64,000 nucleotides of DNA, from NCBI GenBank assembly GCA_030681795.1, contig JAUXRG010000081.1, forward strand, positions 1-64,000, in the 5' to 3' direction. Source of the DNA: Rubrivivax sp. Lineage in GTDB: Bacteria > Pseudomonadota > Gammaproteobacteria > Burkholderiales > Burkholderiaceae_C. This document shows positions 57,521-64,000 of this stretch, in pieces; position 1 is the first letter of the stretch; each line of letters begins with the position of its first letter. The notes under the pieces were generated by a model. That model saw nothing but the letters and a program-made list of their open reading frames with translations. It made no database searches and was not told the DNA's origin. A program made the translations under genes and the position numbers.

Positions 57521-58639
57521 TCAGTTCGGCCTGAACGCGAACAGGCCGCCGGCCTGCGTCGTGACGAGCATCGTGGTGCCCGACAACACGGGCGTGCCGA
57601 TCACGGGCTTGCCGTCGGTGGGCAGCCGCAACTGCGGCTCGCCCGTCGCCGCGGAGAGAAAGTGCACCCAGCCTTCGCTGTCGCCGAACACCACCGCCGG
57701 GCCGGCCGCCAGCGCGCCGCTCAGCCCGCGGTAGAGGAGCTTCTCGCTGGTCCAGGCCACGTCGCCGCTGCCGGCGTGCCAAGCGGAAATGCGGTCGCTG
57801 GCATCGGCACCGAAGACCTGTTCTGCGTTGCCGCCCACCGCCTGCACGCCGCCCACGTTGCGGGACCAAAGCAGGGTGCCGCTTGCCGCGTCGGCGCAGG
57901 CCACCGCGGCCTGAAACGCCCGCATGCAGACCCTGTCGCCGACCCGCAACATGGGCCCGATGAGGTCGGCCAGGCGCTCGACCTCGTTGGTGCCGCGTGG
58001 CGCTGCCATGGGCACTTCCCATTGCACCGTGCCGCGCAGCGGGTCCAGCCCGGCCAGGCGCTGCCCCTGTCCCACGAGCAAGGTGTTGCGGTAGGCCCCC
58101 ACCACGCTGGCCTGGGCCAGCGTGAGCGCATCGCCGGGCCGCTGGAAGCTCCACAGCCGGCGGCCATCGATCGCGTCGAAGGCATGCACCGCGCGGTCCA
58201 CGCCCATCACGAATACCCGCTCGCCGGCCACCAGCGGCGGCGTGACCACGGCCGAAGGCACGCGCTTGCGCCATGTCTCTCGCCCGTTGTCGAAGGTGAC
58301 AACTTCATTGCCGCGCGTCACCACGCTGGTGAAACGGCCGTCGCTGCCCACGCCGGCGGCCAGCGGCCCGCCGGCCTGCGCTTGCCACAGGACCGCGCCA
58401 CTGTCGGCCTGCAGCGCGCGGATATCACCCTCGCCCGAGGCGACATAGAACACCCCTTCATGCACCGCCGGCACCATGGGGAAACCGATGGGGCCCACGC
58501 GGGCCTGCCAGACTTCGCGGCCGGCAATCTTGGGCGCGTAGGTTTCCAGCGGCGTGGGCTTGGGCTTGTCCGTAGAACAAGCCACCAGCCCGCCCAGGGC
58601 CAGCGCAAGCCACGCCAGTAGCGCGCCTCGCTGCGTCAC
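57521..58639 (-). CDS. bamB: Outer membrane assembly lipoprotein BamB
   Basis: A 372-residue beta-propeller lipoprotein of the BAM complex. The lipobox LVAC places the lipidated cysteine at residue 21. Eight PQQ-like blades follow (for example [22 protein letters not shown] and [14 protein letters not shown]). The GTG start overlaps the yfgM stop (GTGA). Together with bamA at 33591-35897, two BAM components are encoded in the window. Confidence 0.95.
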   Translation of the reverse strand: MTQRGALLAWLALALGGLVACSTDKPKPTPLETYAPKIAGREVWQARVGPIGFPMVPAVHEGVFYVASGEGDIRALQADSGAVLWQAQAGGPLAAGVGSDGRFTSVVTRGNEVVTFDNGRETWRKRVPSAVVTPPLVAGERVFVMGVDRAVHAFDAIDGRRLWSFQRPGDALTLAQASVVGAYRNTLLVGQGQRLAGLDPLRGTVQWEVPMAAPRGTNEVERLADLIGPMLRVGDRVCMRAFQAAVACADAASGTLLWSRNVGGVQAVGGNAEQVFGADASDRISAWHAGSGDVAWTSEKLLYRGLSGALAAGPAVVFGDSEGWVHFLSAATGEPQLRLPTDGKPVIGTPVLSGTTMLVTTQAGGLFAFRPN

Positions 58640-59313
58640 TTGCCGGCTCCCGAAGCGGCGGTGGCCGGTGCCTCGGGCGGGAATCCCAGCGCGGTGAGCT
58701 TGGCCTCGACCAGGCGGCGATAGTCAATCCGTTCGCCCATGCCCTTCCAGGCCGCCTGGTAGGCGCCGCGGGCTTCGTCCTTCTTGCCCTGAGCCATCAG
58801 GATGTCGCCGCGGCGGTCGGACACCAGCGCGTCGAAGCCCTCGCTCTTCGCGTCGGCCAGCGTCTTCAAAGCTTCTTCGTACTGTTTGGCGTCGGCCTGC
58901 AAGCCGGCCAGGCGCAGGCGCGCCACGGTGCGGATCTCGTCTTCCACCGCGTTTTCGACCACCCAGGTCAGGCTCGCCTTGGCGGCATCGGTCTGGCCCT
59001 TGGCGGCCTGTGCCTTGGCCGCAGCCAGACCGGCCTGCTGAGTGAAGGCCGTGCGCGGGAAGCGCTCCTTCATGTCGGCGAAGACGCGCCCGGTCTTGTC
59101 GGCGTCCCCGGCTTGCGCGGCGCGGTCGAGCTCCTCGAACATCGAGGCCGACTTCTGGGCCTGGTCGCGCTGCCACCATTGCCAGCCATTCCAGGCCGCG
59201 AAGGCGCCCAGGACAAGCACCAGCGTCCAGGTGATCAGGTTGCCCTGCTGGTTCCAGAACGCCTTGAGCGCGTCGAGTTGTTCCTGCTCTTGCAGGTCGA
59301 GTTGTGTGGCCAT
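58636..59313 (-). CDS. yfgM: YfgM-family TPR membrane protein
   Basis: A 225-residue protein with a cytoplasmic N-terminal tail, one membrane anchor (about residues 27-45, LITWTLVLVLGAFAAWNGW) and a periplasmic TPR domain. YfgM is an ancillary subunit of the SecYEG translocon working with PpiD and periplasmic chaperones. The start MATQLDLQEQ at 59313 matches the family; it lies between hisS and bamB as in E. coli. Confidence 0.9.
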   Translation of the reverse strand: MATQLDLQEQEQLDALKAFWNQQGNLITWTLVLVLGAFAAWNGWQWWQRDQAQKSASMFEELDRAAQAGDADKTGRVFADMKERFPRTAFTQQAGLAAAKAQAAKGQTDAAKASLTWVVENAVEDEIRTVARLRLAGLQADAKQYEEALKTLADAKSEGFDALVSDRRGDILMAQGKKDEARGAYQAAWKGMGERIDYRRLVEAKLTALGFPPEAPATAASGAGK

Positions 59314-59353
59314 GGGTGCGAGGGCGGCAGGTCTTGGGAGGAACAATCCGCGA

Positions 59354-60670
59354 TTATGCGGTGCGCAGTTCAGGGGCCCAGCTTGCAGCCAGGGCGATGA
59401 GGCGGGTGGACTGGGGCGCGGCCGCATCGCGCAGGGGCTTGATCGCGACTTCGCCACGCGCCAGTTCGTCAGCGCCGAAGATCAGCGCGTGGCGCGCGCC
59501 GCTGGCGTCGGCCTTTTTGAATTGCGACTTCATGCTGCCCCAGGCGTCCCGGCCCGCGGCATGCATGAGCACGCTCACACCCGCAGCCCGCAGCGCCTCG
59601 GCCACCTGCATGGCCGCGGGCAGGGCCTCGGCCGAAGGCACGACGGCATACACGTCGGGCGGCGACAGCGGCACGGGCACGCCCGACTGCTCCAGCAGAT
59701 CAAGCACGCGCTCGATGCCCAGGCCCCAGCCGATGCCGGGCGCAGGCTTGCCGCCTATGAGTTCCACCAGGCCGTCGTAACGGCCGCCACCGCATACCGT
59801 GCCCTGGGCGCCCAGGCGGTCGGTGACCCATTCGAAGACGGTGAGCGAGTAGTAGTCCATGCCGCGCACCAAGCGGTGGTTGACGCGGTAGGGCTGCCCG
59901 GCGGCATCCAGCGCCTGGCACACGCCTTCGAAGTGCTTGAGCGAGGCCTCGCCCAGGTAATCCATGAGCTTGGGCGCGGCTTCCACCAGCGGCTGCATGG
60001 CCGGGTTCTTGGTGTCCAGGATGCGCAGCGGGTTGCTGTGCAGGCGGCGCAGGGCCTCGGCGTCGAGCAGCTCGCGGCTGCCCCCCAGGTGCTTGATCAG
60101 CGCCTCGCGGTGCACCTTGCGCTCGGCGCTCTGGCCCAGGCAGTTGATGTCCAGCCGCACGTCGGCCAGGCCGAGGTCGCGCCACAGGCTGCGGCACATC
60201 AGGATGACCTCGGCATCGACATCGGGCCCGCCGAAACCCAGCGCCTCGACACCCACCTGGTGGAACTGGCGGTAGCGCCCGCGCTGCGGCCTCTCGTGGC
60301 GGAACATGGGGCCGATGTAGAACAGCCGCTTGCCGCCGTCGTAGAGCATCGAGTGCTCGATGGCGGCACGCACCACGCCGGCCGTGCCCTCGGGGCGCAG
60401 CGTCAGCGCGTCACCGTTCAGGCTGTCGATGAAGGAGTACATCTCCTTCTCGACGATGTCGGTCACCTCGCCCAGCCCGCGCACGAACAGCGGCGTGGGT
60501 TCGACGATGGGCACGCGGATGTTGAGGTAGCCGTAGCGGCGCATCAGCGCGCGCACGGTATCTTCGAACCACTCCCAGCGCGCCGATTCGGGCGGCAGGA
60601 TGTCGTTCATGCCCTTTACCGCAACCAGCGGTGACGTCGGCACTCTTGTGGCTTGGATCGGTTCGGCCAT
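59354..60670 (-). CDS. hisS: Histidyl-tRNA synthetase
   Basis: A 438-residue class II synthetase. Motif 2 ([16 protein letters not shown]), the histidine-specific [11 protein letters not shown] and [15 protein letters not shown], and motif 3 ([12 protein letters not shown]) are present, with a C-terminal anticodon-binding domain. The start at 60670 ([10 protein letters not shown]) is chosen by family fit. It lies between ispG and yfgM, the standard order. Confidence 0.97.
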   Translation of the reverse strand: MAEPIQATRVPTSPLVAVKGMNDILPPESARWEWFEDTVRALMRRYGYLNIRVPIVEPTPLFVRGLGEVTDIVEKEMYSFIDSLNGDALTLRPEGTAGVVRAAIEHSMLYDGGKRLFYIGPMFRHERPQRGRYRQFHQVGVEALGFGGPDVDAEVILMCRSLWRDLGLADVRLDINCLGQSAERKVHREALIKHLGGSRELLDAEALRRLHSNPLRILDTKNPAMQPLVEAAPKLMDYLGEASLKHFEGVCQALDAAGQPYRVNHRLVRGMDYYSLTVFEWVTDRLGAQGTVCGGGRYDGLVELIGGKPAPGIGWGLGIERVLDLLEQSGVPVPLSPPDVYAVVPSAEALPAAMQVAEALRAAGVSVLMHAAGRDAWGSMKSQFKKADASGARHALIFGADELARGEVAIKPLRDAAAPQSTRLIALAASWAPELRTA

Positions 60671-60751
60671 GGTGGAAGCGGGTTGGGGCTGGGGAGACCG
60701 GCGCCGGTGCACGGCGCCGCCATCGAGATCAGGGCGGCAGCGACGCCAGCG

Positions 60752-62029
60752 TCAATGCGCCGTGGGGGCCGTGCCGAAGCGTCGCTCGATGTAGCTCTCG
60801 ACGATCTCGTGAAATTCCTGCGCGATGCCCTCGCCGCGCAGCGTCAGGGCCTTCTCGCCGTCGATGTACACCGGCGCGGCCGGGGCCTCGCCGGTGCCGG
60901 GAAGGCTGATACCGATGTCGGCATGCTTGCTCTCGCCCGGGCCATTCACGATGCAGCCCATCACCGCCACCCTGAGGGTCTCGACGCCCGGGTACTTCGC
61001 CTTCCAGACCGGCATCTGTGCGCGCAGGAAATCGTCGATCTGTTTGGCCAGGGTCTGGAAGGTCGTGCTGGTGGTGCGACCGCAGCCGGGGCAGGCGGTG
61101 ACACTCGGGTTGAAGGTGCGCAGCCCGAGCGACTGCAGGATCTCCATCGCGACCATGACTTCCTGCGTGCGCGCCTCGCCGGGCTGCGGCGTCAGGCTGA
61201 CACGGATGGTGTCGCCGATGCCTTCTTGGAGCAGCACGCCCATCGAGGTGGCCGAAGCCACCGTGCCCTTGGTGGCCATGCCGGCCTCGGTGAGACCCAG
61301 ATGCAGTGCGTAGTCGCAGCGGCGGGCCAATGCGCGGTAGACCGATATCAGGTCCTGCACCCCGCTGACCTTGCAGCTGATGATGATGTGGTCGGGGTTC
61401 AGGCCGAGCTCACGCGCGACCTCGGCCGAACTCAGCGCCGACTGCACGAGCGCCTGGTACATCACCTGCTTGGCGTCGAGCGGGCGCGCGCGCCGCGCGT
61501 TTTCGTCCATCAGCGAGGCCAGCAACTCCTGGTCCAGGCTGCCCCAGTTGACGCCGATGCGCACCACCTTGTCGTAGCGCACCGCAGCTTCAATCATCTG
61601 CGCGAACTGGCGGTCGCGCTTGTCGCCCTTGCCCACGTTGCCGGGGTTGATGCGGTACTTGCTGAGCGCCTGGGCCATCGCCGGAAATTCGGTCAGCAGG
61701 CGGTGCCCGTTGTAGTGGAAATCACCCACCAGCGGCACCAGGATGCCCATGCGGTCGAGCTGCTCGCGGATGTGCGGCACGGCCCGCGCCGCTTCCGGCG
61801 TATTGACCGTGATGCGCACCAGCTCGGAGCCGGCCTGGGCCAGTTCCTTGACCTGGATCGCCGTGCCTATGGCGTCCACGGTGTCGGTGTTGGTCATCGC
61901 CTGCACGCGCACGGGGGCATCGCCGCCCAGCGTCAGCACCTGTCCGCCCCAGGCCAGCCTGGCCTGGCGTGTGCGGCGCGGCGGTGGGGCGGCGGCTTCG
62001 ATGACGTCGAAGGCAGCGGTCGCGTTCAT
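60752..62029 (-). CDS. ispG: 4-hydroxy-3-methylbut-2-enyl diphosphate synthase
   Basis: A 425-residue iron-sulfur enzyme of the non-mevalonate isoprenoid pathway. A TIM-barrel N-terminal domain ([34 protein letters not shown]) is followed by the cluster domain with cysteines in ACPGCGRT and [11 protein letters not shown] plus the conserved Glu. The start MNATAAFD at 62029 follows rodZ by 25 bp. It belongs to the same pathway as dxr in this window. Confidence 0.96.
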   Translation of the reverse strand: MNATAAFDVIEAAAPPPRRTRQARLAWGGQVLTLGGDAPVRVQAMTNTDTVDAIGTAIQVKELAQAGSELVRITVNTPEAARAVPHIREQLDRMGILVPLVGDFHYNGHRLLTEFPAMAQALSKYRINPGNVGKGDKRDRQFAQMIEAAVRYDKVVRIGVNWGSLDQELLASLMDENARRARPLDAKQVMYQALVQSALSSAEVARELGLNPDHIIISCKVSGVQDLISVYRALARRCDYALHLGLTEAGMATKGTVASATSMGVLLQEGIGDTIRVSLTPQPGEARTQEVMVAMEILQSLGLRTFNPSVTACPGCGRTTSTTFQTLAKQIDDFLRAQMPVWKAKYPGVETLRVAVMGCIVNGPGESKHADIGISLPGTGEAPAAPVYIDGEKALTLRGEGIAQEFHEIVESYIERRFGTAPTAH

Positions 62030-62054
62030 CGCTTGGGCCTCACGCTCAGTCCAG

Positions 62055-63017
62055 TCATTGCAACTCGACACGCGCCACGTTGTCGCGTGTGCGGGCCGAG
62101 AGGTCGACCGCCTGGCCACGAAAGGCCAGCTGCGTGACGGCCGCATTGCCTATGGTCAGGCGGATCGGCAACGTGCCGTCGAGGCCGACGCCTTCGCCGG
62201 GGGTCAAGACACGTGACAGCAGCAACTGGCCTCGGGCGTCGCGCACTTCGATCCACGATGCACCGCTGGTGCGCAGCTGCAGCATTGCGGCAGGGGCTGT
62301 AGCGGGCGCCCGCGGCACCGACGCCGCGGCCACCGGCGATGCCAAGGCGGGCGTTGCGCCCGGCGCTGCGGCCAGGGTCGGGCTGGCGGGTGCCATCGCT
62401 GCCGCCGCCAGGGCGGCAGGCAGGGGCGCGGGCGCCGCGATGGCCGCCGATGCGGCCGCGGCCGATGGCGCAACCGCGGCCGATGGCGCAACCGCGGCCT
62501 CGGCGACCACCGCCACCACGGACGGCGCCACCGAGGCCGCCGGCGCAGGCGCCGAGCTCGCTGGCGCCGTGGCTGACGCCGGCGCCTGGGCCCCGGGGGT
62601 CCACAGGCCCTCGGGCATGGAGTAGATCGCCAAGGCGGCCAGCATCAGCGCCGCAGCCGCCCAGACCATGGGGCGGATGGCGGCACCGGCCAGCCCAGGG
62701 TCGTGGCGGCCCGGCCGGTCATGGAACGGGGCGTTGAGCGCGCCACCGGCCGGCTCCAGCGCCACGGAGGCCGGCTGGGGCAGCAGTTCGAGCACCGGGC
62801 GGGCGTCGATCTTCAGGCTGCGGCACACGGTCTGGGCCAGCGCGCGCGTGAACGTGGCATCGGGCAACTCGTCCCAGCGATCATTCTCCAGCGCATCGAG
62901 CTTGCGCGGCGCCACCTTGATGGCCGCGGCCAGCGCCGCGATGTGCAGGCCCTGCCTCTCGCGCGCCGCACGCAGCAACGCGCCCGGGCTGGCGCCGCCG
63001 TATGTCGTCTCACTCAT
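62055..63017 (-). CDS. rodZ: RodZ-like helix-turn-helix membrane protein
   Basis: A 320-residue bitopic protein. An N-terminal Cro/C1-type helix-turn-helix (about residues 11-75, [20 protein letters not shown]) links MreB to the membrane in RodZ. One membrane segment (about 115-136), then a low-complexity Ala/Pro/Ser linker of about 100 residues, and a C-terminal DUF4115 beta domain (about 245-320, [16 protein letters not shown]). It overlaps pilF by 8 bp and precedes ispG, as in many proteobacteria. Role in rod shape is by homology. Confidence 0.88.
   Translation of the reverse strand: MSETTYGGASPGALLRAARERQGLHIAALAAAIKVAPRKLDALENDRWDELPDATFTRALAQTVCRSLKIDARPVLELLPQPASVALEPAGGALNAPFHDRPGRHDPGLAGAAIRPMVWAAAALMLAALAIYSMPEGLWTPGAQAPASATAPASSAPAPAASVAPSVVAVVAEAAVAPSAAVAPSAAAASAAIAAPAPLPAALAAAAMAPASPTLAAAPGATPALASPVAAASVPRAPATAPAAMLQLRTSGASWIEVRDARGQLLLSRVLTPGEGVGLDGTLPIRLTIGNAAVTQLAFRGQAVDLSARTRDNVARVELQ
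62461..62496. repeat. 18-bp tandem duplication in the rodZ linker
   Basis: Two exact copies of GCCGATGGCGCAACCGCG encode a repeated Ala/Val/Pro/Ser unit in the periplasmic linker; flanking sequence contains decayed versions of the unit. Confidence 0.85.
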
Positions 63018-63798
63018 CGAAACGCCCTCGTTCGAATTGCAGCGCTTCCGTCGATTGGGGGAAGCGCTCGCGCAACTGGCGGCCCAGCTGCTCTGCCAGC
63101 GGGAGGTTGCCCAGGCGGCGCTCGATCCGCGTGGCCAGCCACAGGCTTTGCGCCGAAGACAGGTCCCGATCGGCGTTGATGCGCGCGACATAGAAGCGCG
63201 CGCGCTCGAGCTCCCCCATGCGCAGCAGCACATCAGCCAGGTTGTATGCCGTGACCGGGCTGGCGGGGTCGAGCTCGTACGAACGCGAAAGCGTGCGCTC
63301 GGCGTCGGCCAATCGCCCTTCGCGCGCCTGGCACACACCCTGGGCGAGCAGGGTGCGCACGGCATCACCATAGCCGGGCTGCGCCAGGGCGTTGGTGAAA
63401 TGCGATTCGGCTTGCGCGTAGCGGCGCTGCTGGCACAGGAACCACGCATAGTTGTGCATGGTGCCGCCGTCGCGCGGCGCCAGCTGCAACGCCCGCTGGA
63501 AGCTCTCGTCGGCCTGCGCGGCGTCGCCCATGCTGGCGTAGACGAGCCCGCGCAGGCTGAAGGCTTCGGCCATCTCGGGCTTGGCCGCCAGCGCGCGCTT
63601 GATCTCGTCCAGCGCCGTGGCCGACTGTCCGCGGCCGAAGTACAGGCCGGCAAGTTCCAGCCGCGCGTTGGCAATTCGCGCCGGGTCTGGCGGGTCGGCC
63701 GCGGCACGCGTCTCGCGCTCGCCGCCCCCTGACGGCGGGGCCGCGCAACCGGCCAGCGCGCACAGCGCGGCGATGGCCAGCAGCCGCCAGGCCTTCAC
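63010..63798 (-). CDS. pilF: Type IV pilus biogenesis lipoprotein PilF/PilW
   Basis: A 262-residue TPR lipoprotein. The lipobox LAGC places the lipidated cysteine at residue 18. About six TPR motifs follow ([50 protein letters not shown]). PilF/PilW is the pilotin that assembles the secretin PilQ. It overlaps rlmN by 4 bp (ATGA) and rodZ by 8 bp, the standard rlmN-pilF-rodZ-ispG order. Confidence 0.9.
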   Translation of the reverse strand: MKAWRLLAIAALCALAGCAAPPSGGGERETRAAADPPDPARIANARLELAGLYFGRGQSATALDEIKRALAAKPEMAEAFSLRGLVYASMGDAAQADESFQRALQLAPRDGGTMHNYAWFLCQQRRYAQAESHFTNALAQPGYGDAVRTLLAQGVCQAREGRLADAERTLSRSYELDPASPVTAYNLADVLLRMGELERARFYVARINADRDLSSAQSLWLATRIERRLGNLPLAEQLGRQLRERFPQSTEALQFERGRFDE

Positions 63799-64000
63799 TG
63801 CAGGCTCCCGGTGGAAGCCACCGCGGCGATCGGAATCACCTCGCGCCGGCGTGCCAGGCGCTGGTGTACACGGGTTCGGTCCTGCACTTCGCCGGCAAGC
63901 TGGCCGCAGGCGGCGGCGATATCCTCGCCCCGGGTCTTGCGCACGGTGGTCACGATGCCCGCGTCCAGCAGCACGCGGGCGAAGGCCTGCACGCGCTCAC
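63795..64000 (-). CDS. rlmN: Dual-specificity RNA methyltransferase RlmN, C-terminal part
   Basis: The last 68 residues of the radical-SAM enzyme that makes 2-methyladenosine in 23S rRNA and some tRNAs; the start lies beyond the window end. The visible part has [20 protein letters not shown] and [11 protein letters not shown], whose cysteine is the methyl-carrying catalytic residue. The stop overlaps the pilF start. Confidence 0.95.
   Translation of the reverse strand, partial: ERVQAFARVLLDAGIVTTVRKTRGEDIAAACGQLAGEVQDRTRVHQRLARRREVIPIAAVASTGSLQ

Overview
The window is about 68% G+C chromosomal DNA from a betaproteobacterium of the order Burkholderiales, most likely Comamonadaceae or a close relative. 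The evidence is gene content and order (TctABC/Bug transport, PriB, short-type HisZ, Hsp15-GrpE-DnaK-DnaJ), the protein sequences, and GC-rich intergenic hairpins of a style I associate with Comamonadaceae. It is nearly all core genome. I see no prophage, insertion sequence, CRISPR array or integrated element, and the whole window is densely coding with many 1-8 bp gene overlaps.

Layout. 1-3 kb: 3' end of rpoD, then a class III adenylyl cyclase fused to an FHA domain, a stand-alone receiver and hemH (+). 3-8.7 kb: tctCBA carboxylate uptake (-) divergent from its two-component system tctDE (+), followed by hslR. 8.7-12.6 kb: grpE-dnaK-dnaJ (+), with sigma32-like promoters before grpE and before dnaK. 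12.7-15.9 kb: rpsF-priB-rpsR-rplI and then dnaB (-). 15.9-24.4 kb: an accessory-looking run (-) with two paralogous sodium:solute symporter plus DUF4212 pairs, between them a cNMP-binding/CBS/GlnD-like nucleotidyltransferase protein and a DEDDh exonuclease, preceded by a TPR protein and a small membrane protein. 24.5-28 kb: ppsA (-) divergent from its regulator ppsR (+). 28-43.3 kb: the rpsB-tsf-pyrH-frr-uppS-cdsA-dxr-rseP-bamA-skp-lpxD-fabZ-lpxA-lpxB-rnhB-methyltransferase series (-). 43.6-46.4 kb: dadA-like oxidase and nnr (+). 46.4-52.3 kb: rnr (-), tRNA-Leu(CAG) (+), hpt, purA, hisZ, DUF2065 (-). 52.3-64 kb: one long series (-) rlmN(partial)-pilF-rodZ-ispG-hisS-yfgM-bamB-der-hfq-hflX-hflK-hflC.

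How they work together. The 28-43 kb block joins translation factors, isoprenoid and lipid carrier synthesis (dxr, uppS), phospholipid synthesis (cdsA), lipid A synthesis (lpxA/B/D, fabZ) and outer membrane protein assembly (bamA, skp, rseP). The 52-64 kb block joins cell shape, isoprenoid synthesis, ribosome assembly and membrane protease control. PpsA and PpsR form an enzyme-regulator pair, and TctDE is expected to control tctCBA.

The best candidate for something under-described is the 15.9-23.5 kb double symporter module: both transporters carry a roughly 110-residue hydrophilic helical insertion and an EF-hand-like loop, and both lie beside a nucleotide-sensing nucleotidyltransferase-like protein. 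Other points of note are possible leaderless transcripts at three transcription-unit heads, the twin heat-shock promoters with identical spacing, a 30-bp perfect palindrome inside the hflX coding start, and structured intergenic elements flanking trmH/ppsR and lpxA/fabZ.
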